64,000 nt of DNA, taken from assembly GCA_031216445.1 (NCBI GenBank), contig CM062204.1:16365001-16429000 (forward strand). Direction: 5' to 3'. Shown here in pieces: positions 53,014-64,000 of the stretch. Below the pieces are notes generated by a model, which was not told where the DNA came from, searched no databases, and was given only the letters and a program-made list of their open reading frames with translations. A program made the position numbers and the translations under genes. The DNA comes from Lateolabrax maculatus. Taxonomy: Eukaryota > Chordata > Actinopteri > Acropomatiformes > Lateolabracidae. Position 1 is the stretch's first letter. The number at the start of each line of letters is the position of its first letter.

Positions 53014-55796
53014 CTGGTTGGGTAACCGTATCAATATCGAAATGTGGTCAACTCAATGTGTTGTTCAAATCTTACAGGTTCAGTTTAACATGAAAGCCCA
53101 GAGAGACAACTTCTTCTTTTCAACATTGTCAGTTTCTTTTGATCAGGCCCGACGGATGTGGTGGATTCTCTTTCAACCTGCACTGCAACATTTAAAGAGC
53201 CCAAACACAATTGCGGGAAAGCCCACATTTTCACCATGTGTGTCATAAGCGATTTCAGAATCTAACTCAACAATCAACAACATCTTATCACTGCTGCTTA
53301 TATTATAGATGTTCCACCGAAAATGTATGAAGGATGATATTTTTGATATATGATATCAAAACAAGATATAACCAAAAAAAAGTGTTAGTGGTAAATATTC
53401 TAATTTTCGTCTTGAATTGCAATTCCCGGAGCTTTTGACCATATCCCACGGCCTTCTTCAGAGAATGTATCATGTGTCTTCAAATGACCTTAGTACCATG
53501 TGATAACAGGTACCATATAAGCCTTATAAAATTTAGCAAAATCTGACAGACATATGTGTCGAGAACAACACTCCACACACAAAAAGACACTGACAAGACA
53601 AGAGTTTTGTCAAGTCTGAGAAAATAACCCTCTGGGGGTGTAGACTTACAACATGTTAAACAGACAGGGAGAGTTTAATGAAAGTAGCTTTTGAGTTGCA
53701 TCATGGGATGTGTAGGATCCAGCATTTCTGGATCCACACTAAAGAATAATGGTCAGATATCTCAGCCACTGTTGCAACAATTTGATGATTGTTGTTATAA
53801 CCTGTTTTCCTCCATATGGAAGTATTAACACTAAATCCCTGGAATGCCATTATAAATGTTTCAACTTGAGCAAGAACCTGCTGTTATCCTGAGTTGTTTG
53901 CCTCCACATCATTACACAAAGAGACAGCAGCAAAAAGTGAGAGGTTCTCTAGAGGAATACTCTAAAGAGAAACCTGTGGAGTTTCTGGTAAGTTTAAAAA
54001 ATAAGTTGGAGCTGTCACACACACAGATAAAATCCACACACACAAAGGTACAGTTTATGTTGTTACAGGTTATGTACTGTCAGTTAAAGGAACTCGTCCA
54101 TTTTCTGTTTGTGGCTAAAAGTCTGAGTCAAACACGAGAGAGAAGTGAGATGAATATCTGCTTTTTTATGCTCTGAACAGAGGCTCGTGGGATGGAGCGG
54201 TATCTTGGAGGGGGAGAGAACACAGATGCTCTGACTTTCAAAAAAGCCGCTTCACACTCCAGGCAAAATAACGCCACTCCGCTCCCACTCTGCACAGTTT
54301 GCATACCCTGGTGCCTGCAGCCCCCATCCATTCTAGTGCATGGTAGTCTCCAAACAAACACACACAAAAAGAAACGCGCACAACGCATCTCTTGTATATG
54401 TGAATATGTTCCTGTGTGCGCAATTGTGTTGTAGGACAGTGCTACAACTAAATTTCAGACAGGACTGGAACCTCCTATCACCCCAAAATTTGCAGACAAG
54501 TCTCAGAATAACATCTTAAAAATAATCTGCAAATATGTTTTATTATCATTGTTATTATCAATAATGCTTGTCAATACAGGAGTCAAACAGGTCGGTATTT
54601 TCAATAACAATAAACGGGATTGTGGTAGTCTCTTCTAGAAAGACAAATGACCCAAGACTGCCTGTATCTATCTATCTGTGTGATTATGTGCATCTGCTTG
54701 TGTTTATGCTTGTACTTGTACTGTATTGTGCTTATATTTGTGTGTGTACGTGTGCACATGTGTGTGTGTGCTGCCCTAATATGATGCTCAGAGGCAGCCA
54801 TGTCGTAATGCCACTTAACTGTAGGACATCAAAGAGACAAGCCCTGGGGGCACAAGACAGACAGTCAGGGAGACAGAGCTTTGATGAGGTTGTGAAGCTA
54901 TGTTTCATTATTAATAATATTCCACAGCTGCTGTAATGGAAGTCGGTATATTCTAGACCAATAACAATTACTGTGCCTTACAGTATTCATTTTAAACTGA
55001 TTTAGTGCCAGTGAAAACACACAAGTTACTACAATGAATAGCAATAATTATGATTTGCTGCATAAATGTGCATGTTGCCAAGATACATGACCTACAAACT
55101 GCAATTCTGTATAAATGTTTAATTATTAAAGGTGCTTCAATGTGCATTTTTAAGTCTTGAGGACTGTCTGGCAAAAATAACGAAACCGTGCCTCCTCTTT
55201 ACACGAATAAGAGAAGCCGTTAAGAGCTGATGGTTTATTCTGTTTTAGTAGCGGGCAATCTTGAAATAAGGACAGACTCTCTGTACACTGTAGCTATCTG
55301 TGACTGCTCTATGGAGGACAAATATAGTGCCCGTTGCCATGGTTATGACAGAGAACGCATCCACACAAACAGAGCAGTGAGACCACGAGGATACACACCT
55401 ACACACCTCTCCCCTCTTTCGAGCCACAAACGCCACGTGTAGATGAGGAGGAACTATCCGTGTGTGCGTGTCTTGCATGTCATTTGTGTGTATGCATGTA
55501 GGTGATTGTCATGTCTGATCGTGAGAGATGTGTGTGTGTGTGTGTGTGTGCGTGATGAACACCTGTGGAAACACTTCTTTTTTTTCACAAGTTGAACACG
55601 GACTCACCGTCACAGTGGGAATGGCGGTGACGAGGGAGTAGACGAGGACGGGCGGCGCCTTGCTGTTGTCCTCTGGTCCTGGGTATGGCTTGGAGTACGC
55701 TTTGTCGAAACAGAAGAAGCCCTGGATGTGCACGGGGAATGTGTCTGTGTACTCAAAGTAGTACGCCAACAGAACGGTCCCTGCCATGATGACCAG
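36132..55796 (-). CDS. plppr2: Phospholipid phosphatase-related protein type 2-like (first coding exon not found)
   Basis: Six exons join in frame: 55608-55796, 40446-40566, 39740-39990, 38450-38626, 37132-37284 and 36132-36164. They give 307 residues, so with a short first exon the protein would match the family length of about 325. The stretch GVYSFGLFTTTIFANAGQVV is diagnostic for PLPPR2 among the five paralogues. Six membrane helices are expected. PLPPRs belong to the lipid phosphate phosphatase superfamily but lack its catalytic residues: the second motif reads PSKDAAL instead of PSGH, while the third keeps an HRNHWHDV-like stretch. They are neuronal membrane proteins linked to neurite shape. 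The protein ends VESPLEKLSGLQ plus a short tail, SEIT, like the EVT ends I recall for PLPPR1 and PLPPR5. An alternative last-exon frame is described separately. Confidence 0.92.
36165..37131 (-). other. plppr2 intron 6
   Basis: A 967-base intron of which nearly half (36526-36960) is a dispersed teleost repeat. Confidence 0.8.
36526..36960 (+). repeat. Dispersed teleost repeat
   Basis: Landmarks include GGTGCTTTGAG, ATATGCTGATGTTTAGCAGG, TATAATGTTTACCATGTTCA, CACTAAACACAAAGTACGAC and CAAGATATTTCACTCATAAC, which I recognise from an abundant non-coding percomorph repeat. CACCAAATGTTATGG occurs twice in a row near 36802-36831. Confidence 0.65.
37132..37284 (-). CDS. plppr2: plppr2 coding exon 6
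   Basis: Fifty-one codons, VSCVINNFQP through a proline-rich linker to LPRVESPLEKLSGLQ. The acceptor is CATCAG and the donor GTAAGG. This is the cytosolic C-terminal region. Confidence 0.93.
37285..38449 (-). other. plppr2 intron 5
   Basis: A 1.2-kb intron, AT-rich in its middle. No other feature was recognised. Confidence 0.85.
38450..38626 (-). CDS. plppr2: plppr2 coding exon 5
   Basis: Fifty-nine codons from MYVTLVFRTKGTRLTKPTLC through GVMRVTEHRNHWHDVVAGF to AAFL. The acceptor is CTTCCAG and the donor GTGAGA. Carries the third superfamily motif. Confidence 0.96.
38627..39739 (-). other. plppr2 intron 4
   Basis: A 1.1-kb intron containing a copy (38912-38977) of a short repeat also found at 41779-41845. 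Nothing else was recognised. Confidence 0.85.
38912..38977 (+). repeat. Short repeat shared between two plppr2 introns, copy 1
   Basis: ATGAAACGCTTCATTAGCAG and AGTACTTAAATCATA recur with about 85 percent identity by eye at 41779-41845. Confidence 0.8.
39740..39990 (-). CDS. plppr2: plppr2 coding exon 4
   Basis: Encodes VYSFGLFTTTIFANAGQVVT, CKPNYTALGC, and SFPSKDAALSFYSAIYTV. The acceptor is TTACGCAG and the donor GTACGG. Contains the degenerate second phosphatase motif. Confidence 0.96.
40446..40566 (-). CDS. plppr2: plppr2 coding exon 3
   Basis: Forty codons plus one base: ILIGEVTSFFVKTEGAQEKT, then DCCYFNPLLRRIVRFL. The acceptor is TGTCTCAG and the donor GTCAGT. It is too short to stand out as an open frame but joins both neighbours in phase. 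Confidence 0.95.
41779..41845 (+). repeat. Short repeat shared between two plppr2 introns, copy 2
   Basis: ATGAAATGTTTCATCAGCAG and AGTACTTAAATCATA, same orientation as the copy at 38912. Followed by a TA microsatellite. Confidence 0.8.
41855..41887. repeat. (TA)n microsatellite
   Basis: About 16 TA units. Confidence 0.95.
44930..45240 (+). repeat. Dispersed teleost repeat
   Basis: GTGAAGACCAAAACAGAGCT, AAAAGGAGAGTGAATGTTGG and GGCCAAATAAACAACCACTA are recognisable from a percomorph repeat family. Ends not fixed, and the recognition is from memory. Confidence 0.5.
49761..49845 (+). repeat. Duplicated intronic element, copy 1
   Basis: ATGGTTC, CCCAATCC, GTCTTTC, CATTATTCATGAAGG, CCCCAGGCTTAACAG and GCAAAC occur in the same order at 51789-51881, about 2 kb away. 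Confidence 0.75.
51789..51881 (+). repeat. Duplicated intronic element, copy 2
   Basis: Partner of 49761-49845, with small insertions (CCAATCCAATCCCC, GCATTATGCATGAAGG, CCCAAGGTTTAACAG). Confidence 0.75.
52619..52673. repeat. (TG)n microsatellite with GGGTGGG interruption
   Basis: TG units around a short G-rich interruption. A CA repeat follows at 52979-53011. Confidence 0.95.
55530..55550. repeat. (TG)n microsatellite downstream of plppr2 exon 2 donor
   Basis: About ten TG units, read as CA on the plppr2 transcript, starting about 57 bases after the donor. Confidence 0.93.
55608..55796 (-). CDS. plppr2: plppr2 coding exon 2 (first one seen)
   Basis: Sixty-three codons, LVIMAGTVLLAYYFEYTDTF through QGFFCFDKAYSKPYPGPE to IPTVT. 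The acceptor is TATTTCCAG and the donor GTGAGT. Holds the first membrane helix. Confidence 0.95.
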
Positions 55797-55989
55797 CTGG
55801 AAATAAAACATATTGGTTCCAGCTTTAGGATTGAATCCACAGGAGAGTGTAGGAGTTGGGAAAGAAAAGGCAGTCGGAAAGAGAGAAGTGGAAAATATTG
55901 TCACGGATAAAAAAAGAGAGATAGATAGATTTTTCCTTCTCAGAGCAAAATGATGGATGCTTCCGTAATGTGTAAAATGAATCAAGTGT

Positions 55990-56160
55990 GCGTGGAGAGA
56001 TAGTGAGGGATGAGGATGAGAGAGAGAGGGAGGGAGGGAGGGAGAGAAAGGGAGGGAGGGAGGGAGAGAGACAGAGGGAGACAAATAAGGAGAAAGACGG
56101 ATAGAGAGGGGGAAAGGGAGAGAAATGACAGAGAGAGAGAGAGTGAGAGAGAGAGATCCC
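55990..56160. repeat. Purine-rich (GGGA/GA)n tract
   Basis: GAGGGAGG- and GAGAGA-type repeats. The long minus-strand frame across it (rich in Ser, Leu and Pro) is compositional. Confidence 0.9.
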
Positions 56161-57357
56161 TTCAGCAGTGTCAGTATGCAGAGTGGGAGGGTAAAGAAAC
56201 AAATGGAGAAAATAACGCTGTATGGAGGAAAAGAAGCACTGAACAAGGATGAGAGAGAGAGGGGGGATGAAACACAGATGAGGTGAAAAAGAGCAGAGCG
56301 GTGAAGAAGACTAGAGGAGGCAAGAAGTGAGAGAGAAAAAAACAACCCTGGGAAGAGCAGACGGTAGGACGAGAAGAATAATATGTGTGTGACTCTCCGC
56401 ATAACTTAAGTTATTATTGTACCACACTACTATTCTGCCTTATTAAATACTTGCTGTATGCAAACCAAAAGCCATGAAGCATAAAATGTGACCTTCATGA
56501 TAATTTAGAATTTGCTAATAAAATATACAACCAATTCACAAAAGACTGCATGCAGGAGCGAGAGAGATAGAAAGTAAGAGAGGCTGATGAGGGGATGATA
56601 AACATGGAAAAAATAAAAAAGATGTTATTCTGCACAAATGAGACAGATGCCAAAGTACTAATTATTAATTTACAGTCCAGTAAACAGAACGCTAACTCCT
56701 TTGCACAGTTTACGTTTACAACTGCATTGTAAGTAACTGAAAACTGGAGGTTTGTGCAATATTTGTTTGCCCTGCAGGAAAAGGCCTGAAACACAAACAA
56801 GTTAAAAAAGGAAAGTGAGTTTATATATAGCGAGTTGTGGATTAGCTTCATCATAATGTACATCCTAAATGTTTGCTCATTTAACTTTCTATTTTATGTG
56901 AAGGACAAATGTATCAGCAGCAATACATGACGAGCCTCTCCTGGCAGGCTGAGCTGGTTTATAACTTAGGGACATTGAGGCAGGAAAGAAACAGCTGTTT
57001 GGTGGTTGTTGGTAACAGTTTGTCTGGTTTTCTTTTACCTTGAAGGGGTTACAGTATGTGAAGCATATGAAGGTTAAATAAAACATAACCATTGTAAATG
57101 ATCATATTAATAATATTATTATTAATTAATATTATTAAAGTTATTATTAACAAAACAAAAAGCAGTGATGAGAGACCTGTTTCTCAACCACAAAATGATT
57201 TGGTACTAACTAATATGTCAGCAAGGGGGTGAACAAAAATTCAAGTACATCATTTGGTTGCTTGTTTGGGTTCAAAATCTGTGGAGACACAAACTGGACA
57301 CGGGCCTGAAGAGCCATTGCAGAGGCCCACAGGTGAAGCTAAAGCTGAATAAGACTT

Positions 57358-57600
57358 TGTTGGACATTTTGGGAAATACACTCTACGCAATTTGCTTTCT
57401 TAACAAAAGACACTGTTTGATGAGAAGATCATTTCCACTCTCATATCTATGCCTTAACTATGGAGCTAGACTAGAAGCAGGGGGAAACAGTGAGCCTCAC
57501 TTTGTCCAATGGTAGAAAAAAATCCAACTACTAGTACCTAAAGCTTGTTTGTTTAATTTGTACACAAAATGTCAAAAATGGTAGCCTATGTACAGTTTGT
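57358..57600 (+). repeat. Dispersed teleost repeat, copy 2
   Basis: TTGGACATTTTGGGAAATAC, GATGAGAAGATCATTTCCAC, AGCAGGGGGAAACAG and TTGTTTGTTTAAT match the family seen at 820-1340, more diverged. Confidence 0.6.
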
Positions 57601-60600
57601 TGTGTTGTCATAGTGATATAATGTAGTATTCACCGTTTAAGCTGACAACCTGTTATCCATGTTTGTGCTGCTTTTGATTTTAATTATTTAAAATTAGATT
57701 TTGAAGGATTTGATCACTCTGCGTGATATACAGCACTAAATTGGAAACACAGCAGCAGATGGCAGTAACAAACCACTGAGGGAACCTCCTCCAACATGTT
57801 TAGTTGGATTAATAATATAAGGAGGGGAAGGGGAGACTTGTTACAAGTAGCACGTTTCAGCTTTAATACACATTGAAAAAAATGACAATGAACATGGCAA
57901 AGAGAGGATGACCTAATTCTAACTCCTGAAATTATACGCTCTGCTCCATTGTCAGATCTGCCTCTCTGCAGGTTTCCTTTTCCTGTTTCCTTTACAGTCA
58001 TTGAAAATCTGTGATGATTCCCTACAGGAATTGCACAGTTAAATAATTGATCTGTACGTTCCCGTGGCGTGTTCAAACTTAATCTATTTCAATCTGTTTG
58101 TGGGAGACATTGTAGTGTTTGCACTGAGGGTCCCCAGTGAGAGGAGCATCATACTGGAGGGACGGTGTATTTAGTAACAACACACACGCCCTGAGGCCCT
58201 TAAAAGCAAACTCATGAGGGACACAGAAGCACACAAATACATGCACACACATATCCACACATGCTGGCAAACTATACAAACGCCTCCAGCCTGTATTTTA
58301 TATACAAAGGATCTCAAGCAGCTCCATGTTTTCCCATGTTTGTTTCCATCTACATGCACTTGGTGTGTTTGAGTGAGTGGGCGTGTGTGCGTGAGTTTAT
58401 GTTTCCATGTGCAGAATATGTTGAATATTTCTGCAGGCATGTGGGTGCATTCCCATGTCTGAGGAGGAACTCTGACACAGACACGCTGTGTTGAACTGTC
58501 TTTCCATCATCCACTCCTCTCTTCTTGCCAACTACAGAAGGCTTGAGGGAGGGAGCGAGGGAGGGAGGGAGGTGTAGAAAGGTGGGAGGAAGAGAGCGAG
58601 GGAGGTCTACGAACACCCATCAAAGTTTAAACAAACATTTGAAGACAACTGCAGAAAACCTCCCTAGGCGATTCATGTCATTTTGCATCTGCTTTTGCAC
58701 AACATGAGCATTAAAATACTGGCTGTGCTTATTGACTTTGAGTGTCAGTCTGAGAGAGCTAACAACAATGTATGCAGAATAATACATGAGAAGACATGAA
58801 TTATAGTTGAAAACACACTCATTCTGGGAGACAACAATGATTATTTTTTTTGTAGGACTAAAATACAAAAGCTCAAATAAATTAAGTCATATAATGTCTC
58901 ATTATCACAAACAGGGAATGCAGCCTCCATACTGAAGACAGGCTTAGAGCTCTTTTATGACATTTCATCTCACTTCCCACCCACATGAACAAATAATCAA
59001 CTTCCAGTACACACTGCAGCCACAGCCAGTTTGTCTGAATATTAATAAAGGTCAGAGCAACTTCAAGTTGATGCTTTCTAATTAGCACAGGGACACATCC
59101 TGCACAAGTCACCTTGGAATTTTAATTTGCATTAAAAAATAAATCATGTGCATGTACATTATGAAACTACTGACAAACTTAAGCTGCAGGAGAGTCATGG
59201 AGGGTCAAGGCAGGCCAACACCACTCTGTCACATGAGTCATTTCCATGCAAGCTGTTAACCCAGGGTAGTTGAATGGCAGATATCTTAAGCTGATTGTAA
59301 GTCAGAGAAAGTACAAACTTTTGGAATGTCACAGATAAATTATTTCTCACAGTCAGTGCAAATTAATTTCTGCTTCATTGTCCCCAAATGCCCCCAACAT
59401 TGCACCTTTAGATTCAAATGAAATATATATAAAGTCCAGCCATAGTTGATTTTTAGGTGATAGTATATAACTGGATTTCCACGTTCCTGTCTGATAAGCC
59501 ATCAGACCCAGTCTGTCACCTGTCACCTCCACCCAAAGTCCTTGCCAGACCCTTTCAGTTTCTTTCCTTATTATCATTCAGACCTCATATCTACAATGCT
59601 ATCACCCTTTCAAAATGTGTAAGCAAAACAAATGATTTAATACTTTTTTTGGATGATGTACCTGTAGGAGAAACATATGAAAGCAGTATGTTCCTTTTCT
59701 AATGCCAAAGTTTGAATTAAATTGAATTCAACTGCCCTTCTGGTACTTGTCTGTTCCAGATTTACTCTCAGTAATCTCTGAGCTCAATCCAAATCTTTAG
59801 TGATCATTTGGGAAATGAGGCCTCGAGACAGGGTTTAAAACAAAGCACTTGTGGTAACAAATCACCACATCCAATAGAATTGCCAATTGATAAAACCAGC
59901 TTCAGAACAAGTCCTCCAATTAAACAACAAAATTCATAATTTGCCTGTATTGAAAATTAAAACTGTTTCATGATGTGACAACATTATGGTTAAGGTTTGG
60001 TTAGACCATCGTCCACATATTGTTTTCATACTGAAGACTATATATTCTATATATTATTATATATGATCTAAACCTAAAGATCCAGAAGTTCATATTCTCT
60101 GAATAGTTACATTTTTTAAGAGGCTAAACAAAACTTTTGCTGTCGTCCTTTGCTCTGAAATTATCATTTGGAATAGTTCAGTGGCGTGTGCAATAAATGT
60201 GCTTCATCAGTCCCTGTGAAATTACAAAAAAAAATCCATGATTTTTCTAATTTCATATAAGACTTTGCCAGCCCAGTAAAATAAAAGACAAAGACAAACA
60301 AGAATAATAAGTTTCAAAGGCTCATGGATTACTCCCACTCAAACAAAAACAGCCTTGTAAAAATTCAACAACAAAAATAAGACACAATTTCACAGTCTAA
60401 CATTTCTCTTTGACTGGAAAATGTTGGTCACATTGACTGTAATAATCGAATGTACGCAATCTGTATACATGTTTGATGTTTTCTGAGCTTAATTTTTGTC
60501 TTTTAAACCAGATCCTGCATTTATCACAGCAAAGGTAGGAATGGGTTTTTTTTTTTTTTTTTTTTTATGATTCATACAGATTGGGTATTTTCCTAATTAA

Positions 60601-63600
60601 AAATCTGGGGTGGTTTCATCGACAGAAATGACAAATGAGGGATTACACTGTTATGTGATGAAACACAATTTGATTTAGATACTAAAATCTATCAGCATTG
60701 ATGATAGATGAACAAGATGATGGCCCCTTTCATGCTGACACAGTAAACTAAAAGGACTTACCGAGCCGTGTAAAGAAGACTTAATGCTTATACCTCTACA
60801 CTTCAAAGGGAGTACATGTAAAAGCAAGAAAATCAGACGGACTAATATGACACTGATGTGACAGAAACAGAGGAAAATCTCCTGCCCCCGAAAAGCCCTT
60901 TAACCAGAATTGGGGAAAATAAAATGTGACAATAATAGTGTGTAATGGGTACGGGAAAAGGCGGTGAAAATAGATGTGGGCATGGCTAATGTCTCCTGGG
61001 TCCAAACTGTGAGCTTGCACATAAATGGTGCATGTCTACCCCTTAGCCTGTGTGGAGCAGCCAGATGGCAGAAGAGTCAACTGATAAAGTCAGACATGTT
61101 TACAGAAGGTGAGAATGTGTGGATGGAGGCTGGTGTTGAGATGACAGCACCCTGCTGGGAGTAAACGAATGTCACACGGCTCAGGATGAACCGGAGACAT
61201 GCTGCCTCGTTTTGCTCTCAAAATGTCTGGTGTGTTTTTGAATGAGTACAAACTATAGTATGAATGAGCCCTACTGAGCATGAAGGGAGGCTTGGCAATT
61301 CTACACATGTACTCTTTTAAAAGGGATGTGTCCTTTCTTTACGCTTTGGCGGGAGTTGTGTCACTGCACACAGCAGTAGAGACACATTAGAAAAAGTTTT
61401 CTTTTTCCAGACAGACAAACTGTTCTGCTCTTCAAATCCCCCTATTTAGCATTTATAAGCAGTATACAAACATTTAATGAAGGGTTTATAACACGCTATA
61501 ATGTAGTTTAAGCAGATTTAAGGAGATTTTTAAGTGTTTATTAATGTACATTTGCCAACAACTATAACTTATTCTATGAAGACATTACACTAGACATTAT
61601 TTTAGTAGATGGTATATCTGTTTTTATTAATTAGCCTCAAATTAATTGACAAATTAAAAACATATCCCCACAACAGCATGGTTAAACACCTCTGACCAAA
61701 AACCTGGCATTATCAACAGCAAGATGGCTTCAATGTGTTACTATCCTCACAGTGTTCAGCTCAAAAAGCCCCCAAATTTAGCATAAGATGAGGCTGCAAC
61801 ACCTCTCCTCCGTTTCATGATTTGGTTTCCTGATGAGCTCACATAATAACTCAGTCACATGATTAGTACCAGTGAATTTTTCACAGCAGTCGAGGATTCT
61901 TCTCTGATTTTCAGCAGATGATTAAAGAAGCCAAGGTCTCATTTTAGAACACAAACGCACGCACGTAAACCCACTGCACGTAAAAGAACAAAGTTATACA
62001 CACACCACCCTCCACTCACACATAATCATCTGCATGAATCGCATGTAAATGAAAAGCCAAAAAAACCTATAAGGGTATATCACAGATTCAACGTGGATAA
62101 CAAGCAAATGAATGGGCTTGACTGCCGCCTGGTGTCACCGGATTGTATTACAACACACTTAGCAAGACAAGTGCAAGATAGATGAGCAGACTGATAGAAA
62201 ACATTGGACAAGCCAGAGGGGTAGAGCCTTAAAGAGACCACTGGGAGAAACAGCTGAGGGGAAAGTGGAAGAAGATAAACAGACGGATAAAACAGTTAAT
62301 GAGACATTAGTATATCACAGAATGCGCCTGGGCAAAGCAGAGTGTGCCACTGGGAAATAAAAGTGAGCAAGGCAGCAGAAAGAAGAGAAAACAACACGGA
62401 AGATGAGGTGAGAGAGAGAGAGTAAATGAGGATATATGAGAGACTGAAAGAGGGTGAAGTGGAGGGAGAGGTAAACTACTAAGAAGGAACAAAGGAGAGG
62501 AAGAGGATCAAAGCATCTTTTGGGCAGCCACATGCCCTCCCCCTTCTCTCTCTCTCTCTCTTCTTCCACCTCTTTTGATTGTCTGATTACTGGCTGTACT
62601 TTATAACCATGCCTTCTTTATCTTAAACTCATCTGGGTTTTTTTTTTCTTCCGTTATCTGTCACAAAACATCTTTCCCCAATCATTTTAAAACCCACGCT
62701 TTCTGTGTCTCCCCCCTTTGTGCTGCATTTCCTTCCATGTCTCTCAATCATCCTCGCTGTCAGAAACTCTCTATATCTGCTCTCTCTTTCACACTCACAC
62801 TTTATTGCATCTACAGTAGCTGCTGAACTCCATAACTCCCCTCGCCCATTCTTCCTTCCTTTCACCCTCTCTTTAGCAACAACAATCACATAATTCTACA
62901 AAATCCCCCAGTCCTCAAGCAAACATGCCCCCGCATTCTACAAGCGGCAGAATAAAAGCAGATGCAGGCTCACACAAACATGTTCCCTGAATACAACCCT
63001 GCAGTCCAATTGAAGGTTTCATTCCAAAGCTCTCTACTTACGTATATAAACAAGTTTAGCATGTATCTAAAATTAACTATTGTCTGATTTTCCCAGAATG
63101 AAAGAGGATTGCATCTTTTTAATGTTTTTTTTTTGCAGCACAGGCAAGGAAATAATTTCAATAAGTATAACTATAATGACATCTGTCTTTGAACCAGAAA
63201 GGATGCCAATTTCATAAATTTTGAATATCTAAAATTTGTAATTAGACTCCTCTGTTAGAATTTATTTAGCTAACCTCATTCTGAGCAACATGCAGCATGG
63301 GTGAGAATCAGTCTGCCTTCCTGAAACCTATAATAACATGTAGCTCAGAAAGAAGCAAAAGTGAGGGACTATATCTTACATAAGATTGTTTTATTTTTTT
63401 TAATATACTTACTCCGGCAAGGATCTTATGTTGTGTATCTATTTCTGATAAGATCATTTAGCCTCAGCGCAGCAGCCTAGATAGGCGGGTACTCTATTCA
63501 ATGTTCGCAGATGATAGGAGCCTATATGGTGATATACAGGGTCTCTCATCCCTGCCTTCCTCCCTAAAGTGATAACAGGTGGGAAGCAGCCAGCTAACAA

Positions 63601-64000
63601 GTGTTCCACCCATCCACCCAGCGTGCTGAGAAATCCCAGCGCAGCAGACAGGCAGGCAGGTGCTATTCATGGATCTGGGAGATAATGAGGGGGAAACTAG
63701 GGAGAGAATAATGTGAGAATGAGCTGTTACTGTGTCTTTGTGGTGGTGGTGTGTGTGGATGTGTGTGTGAAGAAGGAGGGGACGCATAAAAAGAATTTTT
63801 GTGAGCATTTTCAAGAAACGAGCGCAGAAACCAAAACCAATCAACAACATATTTTAGTTAAAGGTAATGTCTTCAGGGACGCGATGAAAACTGAACTATT
63901 TTCTCAGGTACCTTTGCTGTTTCTCCTACGTGGTAATAAGAGATGCTGATAGTATATACAGTCAATTGTCTATAAAGAGGTTAAAAAAAGAGTTAAAGAT

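Larger units (their letters stand above)
40567..55607 (-). other. plppr2 large intron (15 kb)
   Basis: No coding exon was recognised inside. Contents: TA repeat 41855-41887, a repeat relative at 41779-41845, a dispersed teleost repeat near 44930-45240, a duplicated element (49761-49845 and 51789-51881), TG/CA repeats at 47180-47210, 49911-49933, 52619-52673, 52979-53011 and 55530-55550. Confidence 0.75.
55797..64000 (-). other. plppr2 intron 1 / upstream region
   Basis: No exon matching the expected PLPPR N-terminus was found here. Contents: a purine-rich GGGA/GA tract near 55990-56160, a diverged dispersed repeat near 57358-57600, a GGGA tract near 58540-58610, a T run at 60547-60566 and GA-rich sequence near 62400-62560. 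Open frames follow these tracts. Confidence 0.6.

Noticed and set aside
55509..56402. A 297-residue minus-strand frame ending in plppr2 exon 2
   Set aside because: Only the exon-2 part (55608-55796) is real. The rest translates a purine-rich tract and intron sequence.
57714..58076. A 120-residue minus-strand frame
   Set aside because: No recognisable domain. It looks like repeat or intron sequence.
60760..60860. A GTAAGT donor on the minus strand as the plppr2 first exon
   Set aside because: The sequence before it has stops in all useful frames and no PLPPR N-terminus.
63411..63500. A GTAAGTA donor on the minus strand as a plppr2 5' exon
   Set aside because: The donor is good, but nothing upstream supports an exon. 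It could only be non-coding.

Overview
The window looks like nuclear DNA of a ray-finned (probably percomorph) fish. Genes are split by introns with GT-AG borders, and the sequence is full of CA/TG, GA/CT, homopolymer and tetranucleotide microsatellites. It also carries several dispersed repeats that I recognise from teleost genomes. I saw no bacterial, viral or plasmid signature. All functional names rest on reading the exons and on remembered vertebrate families; no database search was run.

Five protein-coding genes can be supported. (1) The first two coding exons of a tetraspanin lie on the minus strand at 287-1619, and the rest lies before base 1. (2) A complete rab3d-like small GTPase lies on the minus strand, with coding exons at 4559-8825 and a likely non-coding first exon in a CpG-rich promoter near 12.57-12.79 kb. 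(3) A complete pld6 (mitochondrial phospholipase D / Zucchini family) lies on the minus strand at 14799-18082. (4) A complete elof1 (transcription elongation factor 1 homologue, 83 aa) lies on the plus strand at 19307-21576, head to head with pld6 across a compact promoter with an ETS-like site and two CCAAT boxes. (5) A plppr2-like phospholipid phosphatase-related gene lies on the minus strand, with six coding exons between 36132 and 55796. Its first coding exon was not found and may lie beyond base 64000.

From memory, TSPAN16, RAB3D, PLPPR2 and ELOF1 lie close together on human 19p13.2, so this is probably the orthologous fish segment. PLD6 is elsewhere in human (17p11.2), so its place beside elof1 is a difference in gene order.

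The remaining sequence is introns, UTRs and intergenic DNA. Regions 22.8-34 kb and 55.8-64 kb have no recognisable coding exon. A CpG-enriched block at 28.44-29.40 kb with a good minus-strand splice donor may be an orphan promoter. The most unusual structures are a 1.7-kb pair of 420-bp inverted arms in rab3d intron 1, a 300-bp foldback element in elof1 intron 2, a CA repeat starting six bases after a rab3d 5' splice site, and two overlapping 3' splice sites that give plppr2 two different C-termini. I found no convincing new multi-gene system.
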